A DNA stretch of 64,000 bases from JAMXLO01 sp963818775 (GCA_963818775.1 CAWFUF010000033.1:66028-130027), one strand, 5' to 3'. Positions 1 through 9,314 are shown, counted from the first letter of the stretch. Made by a program: numbers and translations. The notes: a model not told the origin generated them from the sequence alone.

Positions 1-3
1 CAG

Positions 4-888
4 GTGTTGCGGCACGCGACACGGATGACCGTCGCGGCAATACTGGCGTTCGCTGCCGCCTGGGCGTTCTCGTTGCCGGAGAGCTACTGGGCGGTGATCA
101 GCGCAATCGTTGTTATGCAAAGTAGCCTCGGCGGCACGCTGGGGGCGAGCCTCGACCGGCTGATGGCGACAGTGGCTGGTGCAATAGTGGGCGCAGCCTG
201 CGCAACCCTTCGCGGGCGCACGCCGTTGCCAGAGGTTCTCGTGCTGACCCTGGCCGTCGGCCCAACGGCACTGCTTGCCGCACTGCGTCCGAGCTTCCGG
301 CTGGCGCCCATCACCGCAGTAATCGTACTTGTCGGTGCGTCACCCGGAGCCGGCCTGCTGACAGCCTTCCATCGCGTGGTGGAGATCACATTAGGATGCG
401 TCATCGGTGCCCTGACAGCCCATCTGGTGCTGCCAGACCGGGCGCGGGTGGTGATCAGGACGGGTACCGCCGGCGCGCTGGACGGACTGGGCAAGCTCGC
501 GGCGGCGCATTTGACCGGGGCCGACATAGCACACATCGATGCGCTGAACGAGCTGGTGCATCGTCATCTGAACGCAGTCGCCACAGCGGCAGCCGAGGAT
601 GCACGGGAGCGGGCACTCTCTTTGCGGACCGGCCCGGCGGTTGCACCCTTGTTGCGGACCTTACGCAGGGTCCGCAGCGACGTTGCGTTCTTAGGACGCG
701 CGATGGTTTTCGAACCACGGGAGGTGGAGGTAACGACGAGTGAGACATTGGCTCAGTATTTCGCTGACGCGGCGGCGTTCTTGCGCGGTCTTGGCTCGGC
801 GCCAGCGCTCGCAAAGCTGGATGGTGTGATCGGCACGGTGCCGCCGAACAGCGTACTCAGGCTTCTCGCTGGTGACGCTCCGTCGTGA
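4..888 (+). CDS. FUSC-family inner-membrane protein (possibly 5' incomplete)
   Basis: Encodes 294 residues. The first ~150 are strongly hydrophobic, with several membrane segments starting at MTVAAILAFAAAWAF and the pattern SYWAVISAIVVMQSSLGGT, which is typical of FUSC/aromatic-acid-exporter-like proteins (YccS, AaeB, fusaric-acid resistance relatives). The C-terminal half is a soluble helical domain. FUSC proteins are thought to export aromatic or weak acids across the inner membrane; the substrate here is unknown. The reading frame is open to the window edge and the only start is a GTG at position 4, so the true start may lie upstream. The length fits the short half-size FUSC group. It ends 52 bp before the convergent ureohydrolase gene. 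Confidence 0.75.
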   Translation: MLRHATRMTVAAILAFAAAWAFSLPESYWAVISAIVVMQSSLGGTLGASLDRLMATVAGAIVGAACATLRGRTPLPEVLVLTLAVGPTALLAALRPSFRLAPITAVIVLVGASPGAGLLTAFHRVVEITLGCVIGALTAHLVLPDRARVVIRTGTAGALDGLGKLAAAHLTGADIAHIDALNELVHRHLNAVATAAAEDARERALSLRTGPAVAPLLRTLRRVRSDVAFLGRAMVFEPREVEVTTSETLAQYFADAAAFLRGLGSAPALAKLDGVIGTVPPNSVLRLLAGDAPS

Positions 889-939
889 CCTCGCTGACCT
901 GGACGATAGGCTGACAGAACAGGTCAGAGGTGGTGCCGA

Positions 940-1893
940 TTAACGCGCCACTCGGCTGTCCGCCACCACGCAAAGCAGCTCGAACAGGAGATTGGCTGCG
1001 TTCAGCGCGGTCTGTCCCGTGGGATCATACATCGGCGCGACCTCGCACAGATCGGCGCCGACGAGGTGGCGCCCCCGCAGACTCTGCAGCATCACCTGAG
1101 CGTCGCGCACCGAGTAGCCACCAACCTCCGGCACGCCGGTGCCCATCGCGTTCGTCGCATCGAGGCCGTCGATGTCAAAGCTGACATAGGTAGGGCCATC
1201 GCCGATCACCCGACCGATCTCTTCGATGACCCGAGCGCGGCCGAGCTGTTCGAATTCGTCCATGGTGATGACGCGCATGCCAGCCTCGCGTCCCCAGCTC
1301 GCATCGTCCGCAGTGAACATGCTGCCGCGCAGTCCGACCTGCACCGCGCGCTTCGGATCCAGCAATCCCTCCTCAACGGCTCGGCGGAATGTGGTCGCGT
1401 GGTTTATGCGCGTGCCCATCAGCGTGTCGAGCGTGTCTGGATGCGCGTCGAACTGCACCAGGCCGACCGGCCGATCCTTGGCAATGGCGCGCAGGATCGG
1501 CAGCGGCACGGTATGGTCACCGCCGACCGTAATCGGCGTCGCGTGCAGTTCGTGCAGGTTCTCGAAGAACGCCTCGATCGCGGCGAGGCTGGCTGCCAGG
1601 TCCATGGCGTTGATCGCGACGTCGCCGACATCGGCGACCTCGCACAGATCGAACGGTGCGATCCGGCTGGTCGGATGCACCAGCCGGATCGTGCGCGACG
1701 CCTCCCGCACCGCGGCCGGACCGCCGCGTGCTCCGGTGCGATAGTTGGTGCCGAGGTCGAATGGCACGCCGACCAGCGCAATGTCGATCCCGGGACCGGG
1801 CGGCACGCGCGGCGCGCGCAGCAGCGTTGCCACGTCGCCGAAGCGGGGTGAAACCGAGGGGTCCATGGGCCTCAGGCGGCGATCAGGGTTCAT
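940..1893 (-). CDS. Ureohydrolase (agmatinase/guanidinobutyrase-like, arginase superfamily)
   Basis: 317 residues matching the binuclear-manganese arginase/agmatinase fold. The metal-binding motifs are all visible: GGDHT, DAHPDT and SFDIDGLD, with the C-terminal GADLCEVAP typical of agmatinase-like members. The enzyme should hydrolyse a guanidino compound to urea plus an amine in the cytoplasm. Agmatinase, guanidinobutyrase and guanidinopropionase cannot be told apart by eye. An alternative ATG nine codons downstream (1866) would also work. It is transcribed away from the small Rdx gene at 1974. Confidence 0.88.
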   Translation of the reverse strand: MNPDRRLRPMDPSVSPRFGDVATLLRAPRVPPGPGIDIALVGVPFDLGTNYRTGARGGPAAVREASRTIRLVHPTSRIAPFDLCEVADVGDVAINAMDLAASLAAIEAFFENLHELHATPITVGGDHTVPLPILRAIAKDRPVGLVQFDAHPDTLDTLMGTRINHATTFRRAVEEGLLDPKRAVQVGLRGSMFTADDASWGREAGMRVITMDEFEQLGRARVIEEIGRVIGDGPTYVSFDIDGLDATNAMGTGVPEVGGYSVRDAQVMLQSLRGRHLVGADLCEVAPMYDPTGQTALNAANLLFELLCVVADSRVAR

Positions 1894-1973
1894 GGCGTCC
1901 TCCAGGGGCTATTCGACGGCGCCATCTCCTGCCACCCTGGCGCCGGTGTCCACAACCCAGGAGACACACTCTG

Positions 1974-2192
1974 ATGCAGGTCGAAATCGAATACTGCGGA
2001 ATGTGAGGCTACGAACCGCGCGCCCGTGCGGCGCGGGACGCGATCCTGAAAACGCAGCCCGCCGCGCAAGTCATTTTGCGCAGGTCCGGCGGCGGCGTCT
2101 TCGAGATCACGGTGGACGGCAGGCTCGCCTACTCGAAGAAGGCAACCGGCCGCTTCCCGACAGACGAGGAAACACTCGCCACCCTCGGCTGA
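1974..2192 (+). CDS. Rdx/SelW-like selenoprotein (in-frame UGA = Sec)
   Basis: The frame from ATG 1974 reads MQVEIEYCGM, then TGA (2004-2006), then GYEPRARAARDAIL and a further 47 codons to TGA 2190-2192, giving 72 residues. The downstream part contains SGGGVFEITVDGRLAYSKK and TGRFP, the hallmark of the Rdx family (SelW, SelT, SelH and bacterial SelW-like proteins), thioredoxin-like redox proteins with a CxxC or CxxU motif. The TGA falls exactly at the second redox position (C-G-M-U), so it is read here as selenocysteine. A 6-bp GC stem (2016-2021 with 2031-2036) closes a 9-nt loop whose first base is G, 16 nt after the UGA; this fits the bacterial SECIS pattern. Conventional gene callers would stop at codon 11. 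A Cys-to-stop mutation is the alternative. Confidence 0.8.
2016..2036 (+). promoter_or_regulatory. Candidate bacterial SECIS hairpin in the Rdx gene
   Basis: CCGCGC (2016-2021) pairs perfectly with GCGCGG (2031-2036) around the loop GCCCGTGCG. The loop starts 16 nt past the UGA and its first base is G, both as expected for bacterial SECIS elements bound by SelB. In GC-rich coding DNA a 6-bp stem can arise by chance, so the position is more telling than the stem itself. Confidence 0.5.
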
Positions 2193-2250
2193 TTGCCCGC
2201 AACACGGCCCGCGGTGCCTGCCGCGTGACGGTGGCTCGCCAGCGTATCGA

Positions 2251-2280
2251 GGAGGGCCGGGTTTCGCTGCCCGGCCCTCC
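2251..2280. terminator. Strong hairpin between convergent genes
   Basis: A perfect 11-bp GC-rich inverted repeat (2251-2261 with 2270-2280) with an 8-nt loop lies between the stop of the Rdx gene and the stop of the convergent GFA-family gene. There is no T-tract on either side, so it is terminator-like by position and stem strength only. It could serve both transcripts. Confidence 0.55.
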
Positions 2281-2283
2281 GAA

Positions 2284-2688
2284 CTACGTTGGTTCCCCCG
2301 CAAATTGCATGGCTCCGTCGGGGATGATCACGCCCGGCAGTTTGCGCGTCGTCCAGATATGGCGGGATGACGTAATATCGACCGGGTCATCCAGCGACCC
2401 GCCCTTGATGCTGACGGTATCCTGGCGTGGGTCGAAATGCCGGATCCGCGTGCCACACTCGATGCAGAACATGCATTCGAGGGTTCCGCCACTGTCGGTC
2501 GGCCGGCTCCAGATCTTCACCTGTCCCTGCGTGAGGGCAAAAGCAGCCACCGGAACGATGACGGAAATGCCGAACGCTGACGCCGACTGCCGCCGACATT
2601 CGCGACAATGACAGACATACACTTGTAGTGGCTCCGCCGAGACTTCGTAGCGGACGGCGCCGCACTGACATCCGCCTGTGAGGGTCAT
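2284..2688 (-). CDS. GFA family (glutathione-dependent formaldehyde-activating enzyme/CENP-V-like) protein
   Basis: 134 residues from ATG 2688, which directly opens the conserved MTLTGGCQCGAVRYEV. The zinc-binding cysteines typical of the GFA fold are present: CQCG near residue 7, CHCRECRR near 27, and CIECGTRIRH in the second half, followed by the usual IKGGSLDDP. Family members include Gfa and many uncharacterised zinc proteins; substrates are mostly unknown, so 'formaldehyde-activating' is only a family name. The frame stays open upstream to 2907, but the family start is clearly internal. Confidence 0.85.
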   Translation of the reverse strand: MTLTGGCQCGAVRYEVSAEPLQVYVCHCRECRRQSASAFGISVIVPVAAFALTQGQVKIWSRPTDSGGTLECMFCIECGTRIRHFDPRQDTVSIKGGSLDDPVDITSSRHIWTTRKLPGVIIPDGAMQFAGEPT

Positions 2689-2823
2689 GCTGCGCCTCCA
2701 GGGATTGCTGCTTGCATTTGCCAAGAAGGTAATCACGGCCGTGGCGAAGTCCAGCTCGACAGGACGCATTCGCGGAATCCGGACCCCAGACCGTATCATT
2801 TCATTTTCCGGGAAAGGTTGCCG

Positions 2824-3090
2824 ATGAGGTGGCTGCCGCTCGTCCTCGCCAGGGGGCCGCTGCTCGCACAGGTCATGCGAGACGCCCATCAGGATCCGCG
2901 GCGCCATAGCCTATGCGCCTGCTGCGGGGCGCGGATGCTGATCAAGCCGGACCGGGCGGACCAGACGGTGCGCTGTCCAGGCTGCGCGCGCTGGCAGCGC
3001 GTGACCGTGCGGGAGGAAGTTCCCTGGCGGCTGTCCGCCGCTGCGGCCGAGAGGTTGCGGCGCACCGCGTCATGGGTGAGGCGACTTTAG
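2824..3090 (+). CDS. Small zinc-ribbon protein, unknown function
   Basis: 88 residues from ATG 2824, preceded by GGGAAAGG as a possible ribosome site (a TTG at 2818 is possible). It carries two CxxC pairs, LCACCGARM and VRCPGCARW, spaced about 17 residues apart, which suggests a small zinc ribbon. The rest is basic and helical. It is divergent from the GFA gene and 72 bp upstream of the M20 hydrolase. No function can be assigned. Confidence 0.5.
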   Translation: MRWLPLVLARGPLLAQVMRDAHQDPRRHSLCACCGARMLIKPDRADQTVRCPGCARWQRVTVREEVPWRLSAAAAERLRRTASWVRRL

Positions 3091-3162
3091 GTCGTTCCGC
3101 TCCCTTGCCGTGACAGGCCACGCCCAACATGATGCCGGCCATATCGCCATGAAGGCTCAATC

Positions 3163-4347
3163 ATGTCCCTTGCCAACGATCCCACCACCGCGATCCATGA
3201 CGCTACCCGGCGGATCGAGCCGGCGCTGATCGAAATCCGCCGAGACATCCACGCCAACCCTGAACTCGGCTTCGAGGAAATCCGCACCGCCGGGGTCGTT
3301 GCACGCGAACTCTCGCGACTTGGCATCGCCCACCAGACCGGCATCGGCAAGACCGGCGTCGTGGGCCTCATCGAAGGCGGTCGCCCAGGCCCGGTGCTGG
3401 CGATCCGTGCCGACATGGACGCCCTACCGATCGAGGAGAAGACCGGCCTGCCGTTCGCCAGCACAAAGGTCGGTTTGATGCACGCCTGCGGCCACGATAT
3501 CCACACCACGACGCTGCTCGGTGTTGCCGCGGTGCTCAAGGAGTTGGCGCCGCAGCTTGCGGGCACCATCAAGCTGGTGTTCCAGCCGGCCGAGGAGGGT
3601 ATCGGCGGCATGCAGGCCATGATCGCCGACGGCGTCATGGACGGCCCAAAGATCGATCTGGCACTCGGGTTCCACAACCACCCGGAGATCCCGGTCGGCA
3701 ATTTCGGCTTCGTGCATGGCGCCTGCCTGGCGGCAGCGGACCGGTTCGACATCGTCGTACGCGGCAAGTCAGGCCACGCCGCGTATCCACATCATGCGGT
3801 CGATCCGATCGTCGCCGCTGCGATGCTGGTCGCCCAGTTGCAGACCGTCGTCTCGCGTGAGGTTCGGCCGACTCATCCGGCCGTGGTCACCGTGGGTGCG
3901 ATCAATGGTGGCACGACGTACAACATCATCCCCGACGCCTGCCTGATCAAAGGCACTGTCCGGACGCTGCACCCTCCGGCCCGCGATGCCGCCGAGGCAG
4001 CGATCAAGCGTCTTGCCGCCGGCATGCTGGAAGGCATGCGGGTCGCCTGCGATGTGGATTATCGCCGTGGTGTGCCACCCTTGCGCAACACCGACAGCGT
4101 GTTGGAACCGACGGTCGCCGCGGTGCGTCACCAGTTGGGCGACGTGATCGACGAGTTCGAACCAAGTCTCGGCGGTGAGGACTTCGCGCTGATGGCCGAT
4201 CTCGTGCCGGCGTTTCAGTTGCGTGTCGGATCGTCACAGCCCGGACGCAGCGATCGGCTGCACAATTCTGCCTATCAGCCGGACGAACGGTGCATCGGTT
4301 TCGGCGTGCAGGCATTGTCACGCGCAGCGCTCGAACTGCTCGCATAA
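3163..4347 (+). CDS. M20 family amidohydrolase (N-acyl-amino-acid/hippurate hydrolase type)
   Basis: 394 residues with all M20D metallo-amidohydrolase signatures: ADMDALPI, LMHACGHDIHTT (metal ligands), QPAEEGIGGM (catalytic Glu), LGFHNHPEIPVG and SLGGEDFALM. The inserted dimerisation domain is present around residues 185-300. The enzyme removes acyl groups from N-acyl amino acids in the cytosol; close relatives are annotated as hippurate hydrolase or N-acetyl-amino-acid amidohydrolase. The start fits the usual family N-terminus (IEPALIEIRRDIHANPELGFEE follows about 15 residues in). The following gene is a periplasmic binding protein 36 bp downstream, possibly in the same operon. Confidence 0.9.
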   Translation: MSLANDPTTAIHDATRRIEPALIEIRRDIHANPELGFEEIRTAGVVARELSRLGIAHQTGIGKTGVVGLIEGGRPGPVLAIRADMDALPIEEKTGLPFASTKVGLMHACGHDIHTTTLLGVAAVLKELAPQLAGTIKLVFQPAEEGIGGMQAMIADGVMDGPKIDLALGFHNHPEIPVGNFGFVHGACLAAADRFDIVVRGKSGHAAYPHHAVDPIVAAAMLVAQLQTVVSREVRPTHPAVVTVGAINGGTTYNIIPDACLIKGTVRTLHPPARDAAEAAIKRLAAGMLEGMRVACDVDYRRGVPPLRNTDSVLEPTVAAVRHQLGDVIDEFEPSLGGEDFALMADLVPAFQLRVGSSQPGRSDRLHNSAYQPDERCIGFGVQALSRAALELLA

Positions 4348-4383
4348 TAAACTAGTCTCAAACGCAACCAGGGAGGAATACCT

Positions 4384-5445
4384 TTGAACCGGCTACGTTC
4401 GGTGACCGCGGGATCGGCCGCGCTATTGCTCGCGTCCTTCGCCTGGGCGACTGCGTGCGACAGCCCGCGCCAGATGGACGGCTTCAAGACCTGCGCCGAC
4501 GTCGAGGCAGCGGAAAAGGAAGGTCAGCTCGTCCTCTACAGCACCGACCCGGAAACCAACATGGCGCAGTATCTCGGGGACTTCCACAAGATATTTCCAC
4601 AGATCGCGACCAACTATGTCCGCCTGCAGGCAGGTGCGCTGTATGCCAAGGTGAACGCCGAACGCCAGGCGAAGCAGTACCTGGCCGACGTGATGCAGAT
4701 CACCGACATGAGCTTCGTGCTGGATTTCCAGAAGCGCAAAGGCTACGTGCCATACGAGTTGCCGGAACTGGCTGCCTACAAGACCGAATACAAGAGCAGC
4801 CCGGAAGGTCTGTGGACCTGGGGCGTCATCATCGTTGCCGGCATTGCCTACAATCCCAACCTCGTGCCGGCCGACCAGGCGCCGAAGAGCTGGAAGGACC
4901 TGCTCGATCCGCGGTGGAAGGACGCGATCAACGTCAAGGTCTCAACCTCAGGCCTGCAACACGTAACATGGTACATGATTCGGCAGCTCTACGGCGACGA
5001 CTACTGGAAGAAGTTCGGCGAACTGAACCCGCGCGCCTTCGACTCATACGTGCAGCAGTTCGACCGCACGGTGAACGGTCAGGACAAGGTGATCTCCACC
5101 GCCCAGTATTCAGGCTATCTGCAGTTCAAGGCGAAGGGCGCGCCGATCGCCTTCGTCAATGCGCCCGAGGGACTGACCGCGACGCCCGGTGTCTATGGCA
5201 TCCTGGAGAACCCACCGCACCCGCAGGCCGCGCGCCTGTTCATGGACTGGCTGCTTGGCGTGCCGGGGCAGAAGGCTCTCGTCGCAGCCACGGCGCTGTA
5301 TTCACCGCGCGCGGACGTATCGCCCCCGGCGGGCGGCATCCCAATCAACGACTTCAAGGTGCTCGCGCCGACCGACTGGGATGCGTTTCTCAAGACGCAT
5401 ACGCAGTTCGCGCGCGAGTGGGACAAGATGACGGGGCTGCGCTGA
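4384..5445 (+). CDS. Periplasmic solute-binding protein (extracellular binding protein family 1, Fe3+/ABC type)
   Basis: 353 residues from a TTG start at 4384 with a good GGGAGGAAT ribosome site. The N-terminus is a signal peptide (basic start, then SAALLLASFAWATA). The mature part has the family-1 binding protein layout: GQLVLYSTDPETN, then GIAYNPNLVP, WKDLLDPRWK, and the C-terminal APEGLTATPGVYGIL. This subgroup includes ferric-iron and putrescine-type binding proteins. No permease or ATPase gene is adjacent, so the partner transporter must be elsewhere or lost. Substrate unknown. Confidence 0.82.
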   Translation: MNRLRSVTAGSAALLLASFAWATACDSPRQMDGFKTCADVEAAEKEGQLVLYSTDPETNMAQYLGDFHKIFPQIATNYVRLQAGALYAKVNAERQAKQYLADVMQITDMSFVLDFQKRKGYVPYELPELAAYKTEYKSSPEGLWTWGVIIVAGIAYNPNLVPADQAPKSWKDLLDPRWKDAINVKVSTSGLQHVTWYMIRQLYGDDYWKKFGELNPRAFDSYVQQFDRTVNGQDKVISTAQYSGYLQFKAKGAPIAFVNAPEGLTATPGVYGILENPPHPQAARLFMDWLLGVPGQKALVAATALYSPRADVSPPAGGIPINDFKVLAPTDWDAFLKTHTQFAREWDKMTGLR

Positions 5446-5449
5446 CCGC

Positions 5450-6178
5450 TCAGCGCCGCGGGCGAGTACCCGAAGGATCGCGGGCGACAACATAGTCATA
5501 GGCCCGTGATCGACGGCGCGGAGATGCCAGCCAGTAGGCCGGGCAGAGCACCACGGCGGCCACCACGAAGGGTGCCAGCGAGGCGAACCAGAAGCATGTG
5601 GCCAACACCAACACCATCAACGCCTGCAAAATGATGAAGATCGCGGATATGGCGAGCGGTACCAGCGCCAAACCCACCAGCAGCCGTCGCGACGTGACCT
5701 TCGCCGCCCGCAGCCAGTGGAACACTGCGCCGATCGCCATGCCGAACCCCGCCAGCACGACCCACCCCGCGATGCCGCTGGCCGCCTGATAGAGACCGAT
5801 CAATGTGCCCGGCACGCCAACGCAGATGGCCAGCAACAGCCCCACCACCATGGCGACCGTCTGTTCGATGACTGCTCCGACGCCATCGGCCAGATGGTAG
5901 CTCACGGGAGCGTGTTGAGTCATGTGCTCGACCGTATCGAAGTAGCTGGCGACGAGGTTGGCCGGCGTGAACCGGCTGATCGCCACATACGTCCCGTTCT
6001 GCGTGATCATCGCATCGCGCAGATGGATATTGCCGGCGGCCGCCTGGAACAGCCAGCCGACGGTCAGCGCCAGACAGATCGACATCAGAAGGTCGGACAG
6101 GTAGCGCGCCATCAGGCGCCTGCCGAGCGCGGCTGGCCATGTTTCGAAGCGCGGGAATCTCATGCCCGCCATAATCAA
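5450..6178 (-). CDS. Integral membrane protein, unknown function
   Basis: 242 residues with about four or five hydrophobic segments (near residues 28-48, 105-128, 132-155, 165-185, 190-215). No recognisable domain. It is convergent with the binding protein and separated by only 4 bp from its stop. A start at ATG 6163 (MRFPRFETW) is an alternative to 6178. The composition is typical of the surrounding genome, so it is likely genuine. Confidence 0.6.
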   Translation of the reverse strand: MIMAGMRFPRFETWPAALGRRLMARYLSDLLMSICLALTVGWLFQAAAGNIHLRDAMITQNGTYVAISRFTPANLVASYFDTVEHMTQHAPVSYHLADGVGAVIEQTVAMVVGLLLAICVGVPGTLIGLYQAASGIAGWVVLAGFGMAIGAVFHWLRAAKVTSRRLLVGLALVPLAISAIFIILQALMVLVLATCFWFASLAPFVVAAVVLCPAYWLASPRRRSRAYDYVVARDPSGTRPRR

Positions 6179-6974
6179 TTCGAAGTCGGTTACAATTTCC
6201 CTTCGGTACTTCGGATTTGCCGCCTCCGGTCAGCCCCGCCTGCATCTCTTCACAGTTTGGTCCACGGGCGGTTGCCGGACCATCCGATGGCCAGCGCAGA
6301 GCAATCGCCGGGCAAGTGAGGTTTAGCCCCTTCGTCCCATGACACCGCGCAAATTCACGCTGGCCCTTCAGCGCGATCTGATCTGCATGTTGTCAGCGAA
6401 GCTATCTCCATTGCCGAATGTCACCGTTGTACGATTGCTTTGGAGCCTGATTGGGGTTTGGTGATGCGCCAGCCCGGTAACCGCGACGGATCATCACCTT
6501 TGCGTAAGTAGATCGCCAATTCCATAGCGCCGCCCGGGTGGAAAAAAAGGTCCGTTGCAAATCCATCTGTATCTGGGCTTCCCGCATCCGCGTCTGTCAT
6601 GCCGACTAGCAGCGGGCGGTGGTGATGACTGGTGCGATATACGTTCACGCATATCGGGATATGCCTCAGTAGGAAATGATTGGTTAACGCTGGCTACTGA
6701 AGTAGCTCGCTCACGCAATCGTGGGTCACCACAATTGGTTCGATCGCCCGACGCCGACGGCTCTCGACGCGCGCGCGCCATTCGGCTTTTGGTGGAGCGG
6801 AGAATCCACCTGAGGAATAGCAGTAAATTCGCGTTAATTCGCAGTTGGTAGACGTTATTTTGGATTTAACCTTCGATTAACGGTTAGGAGCCATTTTAGC
6901 CGTCCGAAAAAGGGTCCTCTGGACGCCGAGTTCACAACGGATACCCGGGTGATTGACGCCCGCGAAAGTTAGTC
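6179..6974. other. Gene-poor stretch, nothing recognised
   Basis: About 800 bp without a convincing coding region on either strand. The base composition becomes noticeably lower in GC than the flanking genes, and the open frames present show no recognisable protein pattern. It marks the beginning of the accessory stretch that runs to about 14 kb. Confidence 0.5.
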
Positions 6975-7189
6975 ATGTCGGACTATGCCGCCTCGTTGAG
7001 GACACAACCCTGGGTCCCGCTGTCCGAGCGGACCGAGGAGGAACTCTGGGCGCTTGCCGCAGAGTACCCGTCAGCTTGCTACCACAGCACACACCGTAGA
7101 CGTGGCAAATGCCTTGTGCGACCTCGCCGATCGCTATGCTGAGATGGCAGCGAAGCATAGTGTGGAAGGTCAGGCTCGTTGTATTCGAT
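6975..7189 (+). pseudogene. Possible frameshifted small gene
   Basis: ATG 6975 opens MSDYAASLRTQPWVPLSE and LWALAAEY, which then runs into a stop at 7142. A frame change near 7070 continues as TVDVANALCDLADRYAEMAA to a stop at 7187-7189. The joined peptide resembles small helical proteins common in alphaproteobacteria, such as those with DLADRYEEMA repeats. The assignment is tentative and rests on continuity of protein-like sequence only. Confidence 0.3.
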
Positions 7190-7515
7190 GAAAACCCGGT
7201 AAGCCGGGACGGCACGCGCCACTCTCGATGTCTCGAAGACACAACACTCGGCTCGCGAGCCGAGTCATTGACCGATCCCAGCACCAAACAGTCTGATGGG
7301 ATCCGCCAGCTGGGCCATTGGCGCTATTACCTTGAGCCGAGAATAAACAGCATGATGAATAATTCTGATTTGCCAGAATAGGGTGAGCGCCCAGGAAAGA
7401 AGAGGCTTCTACAAAACAAGATTCGAGTCGCATTCGACTCTTAATCTCTTTACCATTGACAGTGGCTCTATTGAGGGTTTGGGTTGCGCCGCTCAATCCA
7501 GAACAGGAGACGGCG

Positions 7516-8055
7516 ATGAACGAAGTGAAAAAGTCGGAATTCGCGGGGGCAATGCCTGATTTTGGCGTGTCGTTCGTGCAGGTTGGTTCGGATGCAGCCC
7601 GTCGTCTTTGCGAGCAAGGCCACTCTGTGACGAAGACGATCAGCGAGTGGCACAGCGAGGCCAGCCGTTTTGTCACCCATCGCGTGGCTCGAAATGGCGA
7701 AGCACTAGGGCGGGTGACGAGGTGCCAGAATTTCCCTGAGGTCTTCGCCATTCAAGCTCAATGGGTTCAGGACGCTGCTGACGACTACCTGAGCGAGATG
7801 AGCAAGCTGATGGAAGTCAACAGCAAGATCATGAGCGGCATGCTCGGGTCTCTTGGTCAGGTTGGGATGCCTTCAGCCGCCGAGATGCCTACATCGCCGG
7901 CAGCGCACTCCGCCTTCGAGACACATGTATCGCCTGAGGCGCGTTCCGAATCTGCGCCACTCGCATCGCCCGAGGTGCGCTTGGGGCCCGAGACGCGGAC
8001 CCAGCCTGCGACGCGTTTATCATCTGCAAGGGCTACAGCGAAGGCCGAAGACTAG
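7516..8055 (+). CDS. Phasin-family protein (polyhydroxyalkanoate granule-associated)
   Basis: 179 residues from ATG 7516, preceded by AGGAGA. The central block has FPEVFAIQAQWVQDAADDYL followed by SEMSKLMEVNSKIM, matching the phasin signature (NxxEvxelQ..y.q......y...). The last ~50 residues are a low-complexity Pro/Glu/Ala tail. Phasins coat PHA granules in the cytoplasm and affect granule size. No PHA synthase gene is nearby. The ~370 bp before it hold no other clear gene. Confidence 0.78.
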   Translation: MNEVKKSEFAGAMPDFGVSFVQVGSDAARRLCEQGHSVTKTISEWHSEASRFVTHRVARNGEALGRVTRCQNFPEVFAIQAQWVQDAADDYLSEMSKLMEVNSKIMSGMLGSLGQVGMPSAAEMPTSPAAHSAFETHVSPEARSESAPLASPEVRLGPETRTQPATRLSSARATAKAED

Positions 8056-8473
8056 CGGTCAGGGGCGTCAAACTGTATTGCCGACCAGGGCGATGCGCCC
8101 GATCAACTTCGCAAAATGCGATCGGGCTGGGCTGGGGCGACGCCTGGTGCCATCTGCAGCCGGGTTGCAGGGATGCGACGGACCATCTCACCTGGCCGCG
8201 CGTCCGGCTCATCCTTGCTGGCTTTTTCGGTGTCGCCTGAGTCTTGCGACCGAGACCAAACTTCGTCGCCAGGGTCGATCGCGTCGCCCCCGGAGCACCA
8301 TGTTTCGCTCACTTATGAGCTTTTGCAAGATCCGCTCGTAGCCGGAATATTACCAAACCGCTCGACAGGCATTGGCGGCATCTTTGCGTCCGTCGGCCGC
8401 GAGCACAGGTCCAGTGCGGATCGTGTCATTTCGAGGCTTTACGATGGCGCAGGTCCTTCAGGGCAGGAGCAGC
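8056..8473. other. Intergenic stretch, nothing recognised
   Basis: About 420 bp between the phasin gene and the convergent MarR-type regulator. Short open frames on both strands show no protein-family pattern and no obvious terminator hairpin with a T-tract was found. Confidence 0.4.
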
Positions 8474-8857
8474 TTAACCGTTAGCCGACACCAGCCAGGG
8501 TCGCAGATTGCCCCTCACCGGAATGCTGCCGGCTTCTTTGGCGGCGTCAGCGAGTATCTTTTTGAGATCGCGTAAAAACCCAGCACCCATCGTCGTCCGC
8601 TGGACCAGGACACTACGCCGATCCAGAGGGTCGGTCTTCCGGCGAACCAAATGGAATTCAGAAAGACGATTTAGCGCACGACAGACCGCAGGTCTCGATA
8701 TATTCAGCTTGGTGGCCAAACCTCGAACCGTCTGGGCTTCGTCCTCGAGGTAGCACATCAAAAATACCCCGATCTGGCGCGCGGACAGGTCAGCACCCTC
8801 GCGGCGAACAAGCGCAACAATTGCGCGGAGTAGGGCTTCTGCCATCCAATCGCCCAT
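8474..8857 (-). CDS. MarR-like transcriptional regulator
   Basis: 127 residues from ATG 8857 (MGDWMAEALLRAIVALVRRE). The winged-helix part reads VRGLATKLNISRPAVCRALN for the recognition helix region, followed by the wing FHLVRRKTDPLDRRSVLVQ, in the order typical of the MarR family. The protein is slightly short and the C-terminal dimerisation helices are brief. Upstream codons are open to 9013 but do not look like part of the family. Target unknown; the nearest divergent region (8858-9314) holds no clear gene. Confidence 0.7.
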   Translation of the reverse strand: MGDWMAEALLRAIVALVRREGADLSARQIGVFLMCYLEDEAQTVRGLATKLNISRPAVCRALNRLSEFHLVRRKTDPLDRRSVLVQRTTMGAGFLRDLKKILADAAKEAGSIPVRGNLRPWLVSANG

Positions 8858-9314
8858 TTCCGTATTCAAGTCATCTCTCCTATGTCTTGGTGTCACGGCT
8901 GTGGCATTCGTGGGCAATGTTGCTGCATATGCACGGCAAGCTAATCCTCTGACGAACCACGCGCCGTTCTTCCATCGCGATGAACGACAGGGTTGTCCGG
9001 TTGTCCCGACCAAGGCCTACTCGCTCAATAAGGACAGCAATCATGACGGAACTGGCCCCTGGCTTCGACTTGAAAGATCACGGGCTGTTGTTCGCCATCA
9101 GGTATCAACTCCATTGTCAGCAGTCTTCGCTGCCATCAGGATCATAAAATACCTGCCTCAGGGATATTGCGTAGTGAGCAGGTCTTATCGGAAACAGGCA
9201 CCGACCAAGAAGGGCTGAGGGCCTCCGCGACTTTTGGCGCGGTTGGTGCTGGCCCGCCTATCGGGTGCGAAATTAGTGACGGAGAACCGCTTCCGACGGG
9301 CAAGGTATTCGCAG
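8858..9314. other. Intergenic stretch, one tiny open frame
   Basis: About 450 bp without a recognised gene. A 34-codon frame from ATG 9043 (MTELAPGFDLKDHGLLFAIR) has protein-like composition and a possible ribosome site, but cannot be assigned. Confidence 0.3.
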
